Below are positions 13,323-16,093 of a stretch of DNA of 16,093 nucleotides, piece after piece. The stretch is taken from assembly GCA_031546715.1 (NCBI GenBank), contig JAVBKA010000108.1, forward strand, positions 1-16,093, in the 5' to 3' direction. The translations under genes were made by a program, and so were the position numbers. How positions within the stretch are numbered: position 1 is the stretch's first letter; each line of letters opens with the position of its first letter. Below the pieces are notes generated by a model. The model was not told where the DNA came from. It searched no databases and saw nothing but the letters and a program-made list of their open reading frames with translations. The DNA is from JAVBKA01 sp031546715 (GTDB lineage Bacteria; Bacillota; Clostridia; Oscillospirales; UBA929).

Positions 13323-14816
13323 TTATGTATCTTGAATCCAGCCCTTAGCCCTCGAAACTGCTTTTTTCCACATGCCGCGCTGACAATTTACGTCTTCAGA
13401 ATCCATGCTGGGACTATAACTGATTGCATTGCTGTTGATTTCTATAATCTCGTCCAAACTGTGCCAAAGACCGCAAGATAAGCCCGCCATGAATGCTGCG
13501 CCCAGTGCAGTATCTTCTGCGTTTTTAGGGCGGCGTATTTGTATTCCTAAAAGGTCAGACTGCATTTGCATTACAAATTTACTGGCAGTAATGCCTCCGT
13601 CAACACGGAGAATTTTCGGTGAAATACCAAGCTCTGCTTCCAAGTCCTCAAAAAAATCACAAACCTGATGGCTAACGCTCTCAAGGGCGGCTCTGGCTAT
13701 GTGCGCCCGTGTTGTACCTCTGGTAATGCCAAACATTGAGCCTCGGGCGTACATGTCCCAGTGGGGCGCGCCAAGCCCTGTGAAGGCAGGAACGAAGTAT
13801 ACACCGCCATTGTCAGCAACAGCCTCAGCTAGTCCGTCACACTCCCGAGGCGTGCTTATTAGCTCAATAGACTGTAACCACTGAATGGCTGTTCCTGCGT
13901 TAAATATGCTACCCTCAACGGCGTACTGCACCTTGCCGCCATAACCCCAAGCAATTGTAGACAAAAGCCCGCCGTCAAGACTGCCGTACACACGCTGTTC
14001 TCCAGTGTTTACAAGAATGAAGCACCCTGTGCCGTATGTATTTTTAGCGTCGCCTTTTTTAAAGCATGCCTGACCAAAAAGCGCGGCCTGTTGGTCGCCT
14101 AAAACGCTCAAAATCGGAACATTCTTTAAGGGCAATACCTCAAGCGCAGATATCGTTCCGAAGCATGAGTCCGAGTGCAATGCCTTGGGCAGCATTGACG
14201 TGCTGATGTCGAAGTACTCACATATGTCAGAATCCCAGTAAAGACCGTCTATGTCAAACAGCATGGTTCTAGAGGCGTTTGTATAGTCCGTATCATTAAC
14301 TTTTCCAGAGGTCAAATTCCAAATCAGCCATGTGTCAATAGTACCAAACAGTAAATCGCCTGACTGCATTTGCTGGCGCGCGTCGGGGACATTGTCCAGT
14401 ATCCACTTGACCTTGGTCGCCGAAAAGTAAGCGTCAATGTTCAGTCCAGTGGACTTTTTAATATGCCGCCGCATATCCGAGGGGATGTTTTCGCAAATTT
14501 CAGCAGTTCGCCTGCATTGCCAAACAATTGCGTTATAAATAGGCTTCCCTGTGGTTTTATTCCAGACAACCGTGGTTTCCCGTTGATTTGTAATTGCCGT
14601 AGCCAAAATACATGCGCCATCAACCGCGGCCATGGCATCATTTATTGCCTTATATGTACTTTCGAGGATTTCCAGTGGGTCATGCTCTACATAACTCTCC
14701 TGAGGAAAAAATTGCGTAAACTCATTTTGCGCCTTTGCGGCAACGTTTCCCGCCTTGTCCACAAGTAATACACGAGTAGAAGTAGTGCCTTGGTCAATTG
14801 TAAGTATTAATTCCAC
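13323..14816 (-). CDS. glpK: Glycerol kinase
   Basis: Phosphorylates glycerol to glycerol 3-phosphate with ATP; FGGY-family sugar kinase. I use GTG 14814-14816 (497 aa, the usual length) because GGGGTG precedes it at about 6 bases and the product begins at the conserved LILTIDQGTTSTR; upstream ATGs have no ribosome site. Motifs: VWQCRRT, GTIDTWLIWNLT, YTNASRTMLFDI, LGDQQAALFGQ, NTYGTGCF, EGSIFNAGTAIQWL, GLGAPHWDMYARG, LRVDGGITASKFVMQ. The segment before LGDQQAALFGQ lacks the YHFYG-type histidine motif phosphorylated by HPr in enterococcal and Bacillus enzymes (comparison from memory). No glpF or glpD is adjacent. A promoter with an extended -10 box lies upstream. Confidence 0.97.
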   Translation of the reverse strand: MELILTIDQGTTSTRVLLVDKAGNVAAKAQNEFTQFFPQESYVEHDPLEILESTYKAINDAMAAVDGACILATAITNQRETTVVWNKTTGKPIYNAIVWQCRRTAEICENIPSDMRRHIKKSTGLNIDAYFSATKVKWILDNVPDARQQMQSGDLLFGTIDTWLIWNLTSGKVNDTDYTNASRTMLFDIDGLYWDSDICEYFDISTSMLPKALHSDSCFGTISALEVLPLKNVPILSVLGDQQAALFGQACFKKGDAKNTYGTGCFILVNTGEQRVYGSLDGGLLSTIAWGYGGKVQYAVEGSIFNAGTAIQWLQSIELISTPRECDGLAEAVADNGGVYFVPAFTGLGAPHWDMYARGSMFGITRGTTRAHIARAALESVSHQVCDFFEDLEAELGISPKILRVDGGITASKFVMQMQSDLLGIQIRRPKNAEDTALGAAFMAGLSCGLWHSLDEIIEINSNAISYSPSMDSEDVNCQRGMWKKAVSRAKGWIQDT

Positions 14817-14863
14817 TTTGCACACCCCAAGCATAATACACAATATATCGATAGTTTCTACGC

Positions 14864-14892
14864 ATTGTATCACAAATTAGGCAGACCTGCAA
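14864..14892 (-). promoter_or_regulatory. Probable promoter of glpK
   Basis: On the minus strand TGATACAAT gives an extended -10 box (TACAAT at 14864-14869). A weak -35 TTGCAG (14887-14892) lies 17 bases upstream. The expected leader is about 40 bases. Confidence 0.65.
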
Positions 14893-14943
14893 GTTATACT
14901 AATTTTATTTTGAAAAAAATATCAGCAACATTCCATAAATATA

Positions 14944-14972
14944 TTGACATATAATTATAGCTATGTTATACT
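14944..14972 (+). promoter_or_regulatory. Promoter of the tRNA cluster
   Basis: TTGACA (14944-14949), a 17-base spacer and TATACT (14967-14972) lie about 30 bases before tRNA-Lys, with the start expected near 14979. Confidence 0.88.
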
Positions 14973-15000
14973 TCGTAATGCTGTTTACGCAAGTAAATTT

Positions 15001-15076
<76 letters not shown>

Positions 15077-15079
15077 TTT

Positions 15080-15109
15080 GGAGCGAAAGATTAAGCTCGA
15101 CATCGCTCC
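15080..15109 (+). other. Hairpin in the Lys-Glu tRNA spacer
   Basis: GGAGCGA (15080-15086) pairs with TCGCTCC (15103-15109) over 7 bp with a 16-base loop and no T-tract. It is probably a spacer structure for transcript processing rather than a terminator. Confidence 0.5.
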
Positions 15110-15116
15110 GCAAAAC

Positions 15117-15191
15117 GGCCCGTTGGTCAAGCGGTCAAGACGGCGGCCTCTCACGCCGCAAACAGGAGTTCGATTCTCCTACGGGTCACCA
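15117..15191 (+). tRNA. tRNA-Glu (anticodon CTC)
   Basis: Acceptor GGCCCGT pairs with ACGGGTC (one G-T pair). The anticodon arm GCGGC-CTCTCAC-GCCGC gives CTC (codon GAG). The T arm is AGGAG-TTCGATT-CTCCT, CCA encoded. The CTC isoacceptor is a supplement to the usual TTC tRNA-Glu. Confidence 0.95.
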
Positions 15192-15211
15192 CAGAATATT
15201 TACTTAGCCTC

Positions 15212-15240
15212 TTGACAATGATTGAAACTTATAGTATCAT
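15212..15240 (+). promoter_or_regulatory. Internal promoter in the tRNA cluster
   Basis: TTGACA (15212-15217), 17 bases and TATCAT (15235-15240) lie between tRNA-Glu and tRNA-Asn, with the expected start about 11 bases before tRNA-Asn. Confidence 0.75.
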
Positions 15241-15257
15241 GTTCGTTGTCACAATAA

Positions 15258-15333
15258 TCCTCAATAGCTCAGTCGGTAGAGCATGCGGCTGTTAACCGCA
15301 GGGTCGTTGGTTCGAGTCCAACTTGGGGAGCCA
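15258..15333 (+). tRNA. tRNA-Asn (anticodon GTT)
   Basis: Acceptor TCCTCAA pairs with TTGGGGA; the anticodon arm TGCGG-CTGTTAA-CCGCA gives GTT (codons AAC/AAT). The T arm is GTTGG-TTCGAGT-CCAAC, discriminator G, CCA encoded. Confidence 0.97.
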
Positions 15334-15336
15334 AGT

Positions 15337-15368
15337 ATAACCGCCACGCCGTCTGGTGTGGCGGTTAT
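15337..15368 (+). terminator. Strong hairpin between tRNA-Asn and the CAT tRNA
   Basis: ATAACCGCCAC and GTGGCGGTTAT pair over 11 bp around GCCGTCTGGT, followed by TT and then AAAAAAA rather than a long T-tract. It resembles a terminator, but no promoter is visible before the next tRNA (15388), so partial termination or a processing role is equally likely. Confidence 0.5.
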
Positions 15369-15387
15369 TTAAAAAAACGCTCTATGT

Positions 15388-15464
<77 letters not shown>

Positions 15465-15467
15465 CAT

Positions 15468-15502
15468 CAGTAGACAGTTAGCTTCGCGCTAACTGCCTAC
15501 TG
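15468..15502 (+). other. Long hairpin in the spacer before tRNA-Trp
   Basis: CAGTAG-A-CAGTTAGC pairs with GCTAACTG-C-CTACTG around a five-base loop TTCGC, giving 14 pairs with one A/C mismatch. There is no T-tract on either strand. It fits a processing or spacer hairpin between tRNAs. Confidence 0.55.
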
Positions 15503-15516
15503 TACAAACTTAATAC

Positions 15517-15590
15517 AGGGGCATGATGTAATGGTAACATACCGGTCTCCAAAACCGTTTTTGAGGGTTCGAGTCCTTCTGCCCCTGCCA
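15517..15590 (+). tRNA. tRNA-Trp (anticodon CCA)
   Basis: Acceptor AGGGGCA pairs with TGCCCCT; D stem ATGT/ACAT; anticodon arm CCGGT-CTCCAAA-ACCGT gives CCA (codon TGG). The first pair of the anticodon stem (27-43) is a C-T mismatch, leaving four pairs. The T arm is GAGGG-TTCGAGT-CCTTC with one G-T pair, discriminator G, CCA encoded. Last of five tRNAs, followed by a terminator. Confidence 0.92.
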
Positions 15591-15620
15591 AAGTCTTTTC
15601 CGTTTGTATCGGAGCAAGAA

Positions 15621-15656
15621 TTTTCCCTGTAATCCCAAGGATTGCAGGGAATTTTT
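15621..15656 (+). terminator. Terminator of the tRNA cluster
   Basis: TTCCCTGTAATCC (15623-15635) pairs with GGATTGCAGGGAA (15639-15651) over 13 bp with one G-T pair and loop CAA, followed by TTTTT. It lies 32 bases after tRNA-Trp and inside the frame of the leftward DUF6017-like ORF. Confidence 0.9.
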
Positions 15657-16093
15657 GTTGTCGCGAATATATCAGCGATTTCCCTCTCAGCCCCCGAAAA
15701 TATGTCGTTTTTATCGTCTCTCGGGGTCAGCACGGGGTCAGCGTTACTATCGGCTTGGAGACTATGCAAATATGTAATCGGTGCGTTGTAGAGCGTTGTA
15801 ATCATGTATGCCCGAATGTTTTTGACAGGCTTACTGTTTTGCGCCAGCGACTTCAGAACATACAGGAAATGCCCAAGTTTATACTCGCTGATGCGGTTCT
15901 TCACAAAATCGGTTGGCACAAGCTCACCGTTGACTTGCATTTCTCTTTTCTGTATCAACAGCAAGTCAGCCATTGTTGCTATCAGCTCATTTGCACGCTG
16001 AAATTCTTCCATCGGCAGGGAACCCAATGTATCAAACCAAATTCTTTTTTTTAGTTCCGTTTCTATCGCCAATCTATCCATCCCATCCCACCA

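Larger units (their letters stand above)
15497..16093 (-). pseudogene. C-terminal fragment of a DUF6017-type replication initiator
   Basis: The minus-strand frame is open from the window edge to a stop at 15497. An ATG at 16079-16081 exists, but the frame continues upstream, so the gene probably enters from the right. Numbering from that ATG, residues 30-110 resemble the C-terminal DUF6017 region of RepA-like initiators on clostridial plasmids and integrative elements: VNGELVPTDFVKNRISEYK (50-68) and the hallmark NIRAYMITTLYNAP (88-101). Family proteins usually end soon after this. Here 80 more residues follow that are encoded by the tRNA terminator (about 143-153) and by the antisense strand of tRNA-Trp, so they are not a natural domain. 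I read it as a remnant of a mobile element joined to the tRNA-Trp 3' flank, the original stop being lost. Family recall only; no search was run. Confidence 0.55.

Overview
The window looks like chromosomal DNA of a low-to-mid GC anaerobic Firmicute, most likely a Clostridia relative of the Oscillospiraceae/Ruminococcaceae type. The grounds are strong AGGAGG-type ribosome sites, tRNA genes with encoded CCA, a split ferredoxin-linked glutamate synthase, a type III glutamine synthetase, the NrdR repressor, and a DUF6017-like replication-initiator fragment of the kind found on clostridial mobile elements. This assignment is inference from gene content, not a database result.

Layout. Positions 1-120 hold the tail of a transposase reading rightwards. 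Positions 222-8493 are one leftward, tightly packed operon. In transcription order it is: glutamate synthase glutaminase domain, glutamate synthase Fe-S/FMN domain, purC, purA, three-cluster ferredoxin, FAD/NAD(P) oxidoreductase, glutamate synthase GXGXG domain, type I glutamine synthetase. Several junctions overlap by 1-4 bases. A 401-base divergent intergenic region (8494-8894) separates it from a rightward pair, asnA and glnN (glutamine synthetase III), which ends in a strong terminator. Then come a DUF421/YetF membrane protein (+), nrdR (-), glpK (-), five tRNA genes on the + strand (Lys, Glu, Asn, a CAT-anticodon tRNA, Trp), and the C-terminal part of a DUF6017-type replication initiator whose reading frame continues antisense through tRNA-Trp.

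How it works together. The left operon and asnA-glnN together encode nearly every common route for fixing ammonium into organic nitrogen: two unrelated glutamine synthetases, an NAD(P)H/ferredoxin-type glutamate synthase assembled from separate subunits, and ammonia-dependent asparagine synthetase. The two purine genes inside the operon encode exactly the two purine enzymes that attach aspartate.

The most interesting element is the divergent regulatory region. Both transcripts are predicted to begin at or within a base or two of a small hairpin with a six-base loop (AAAGGC in one, AAAGGT in the other). The loop plus its 3' flank is also the 5' arm of a terminator (AAAGGYG pairing with CGCCTTT). 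The two structures are mutually exclusive, the two leaders are independent copies with a covarying base pair, and the loops fit the A1/G4 rule known for RNA targets of ANTAR antiterminator proteins. The asnA leader has a second A1/G4 hexaloop hairpin overlapping a second terminator. No ANTAR protein gene lies in the window. I interpret the region as a two-way nitrogen-responsive antitermination control point; this is inference to be tested.
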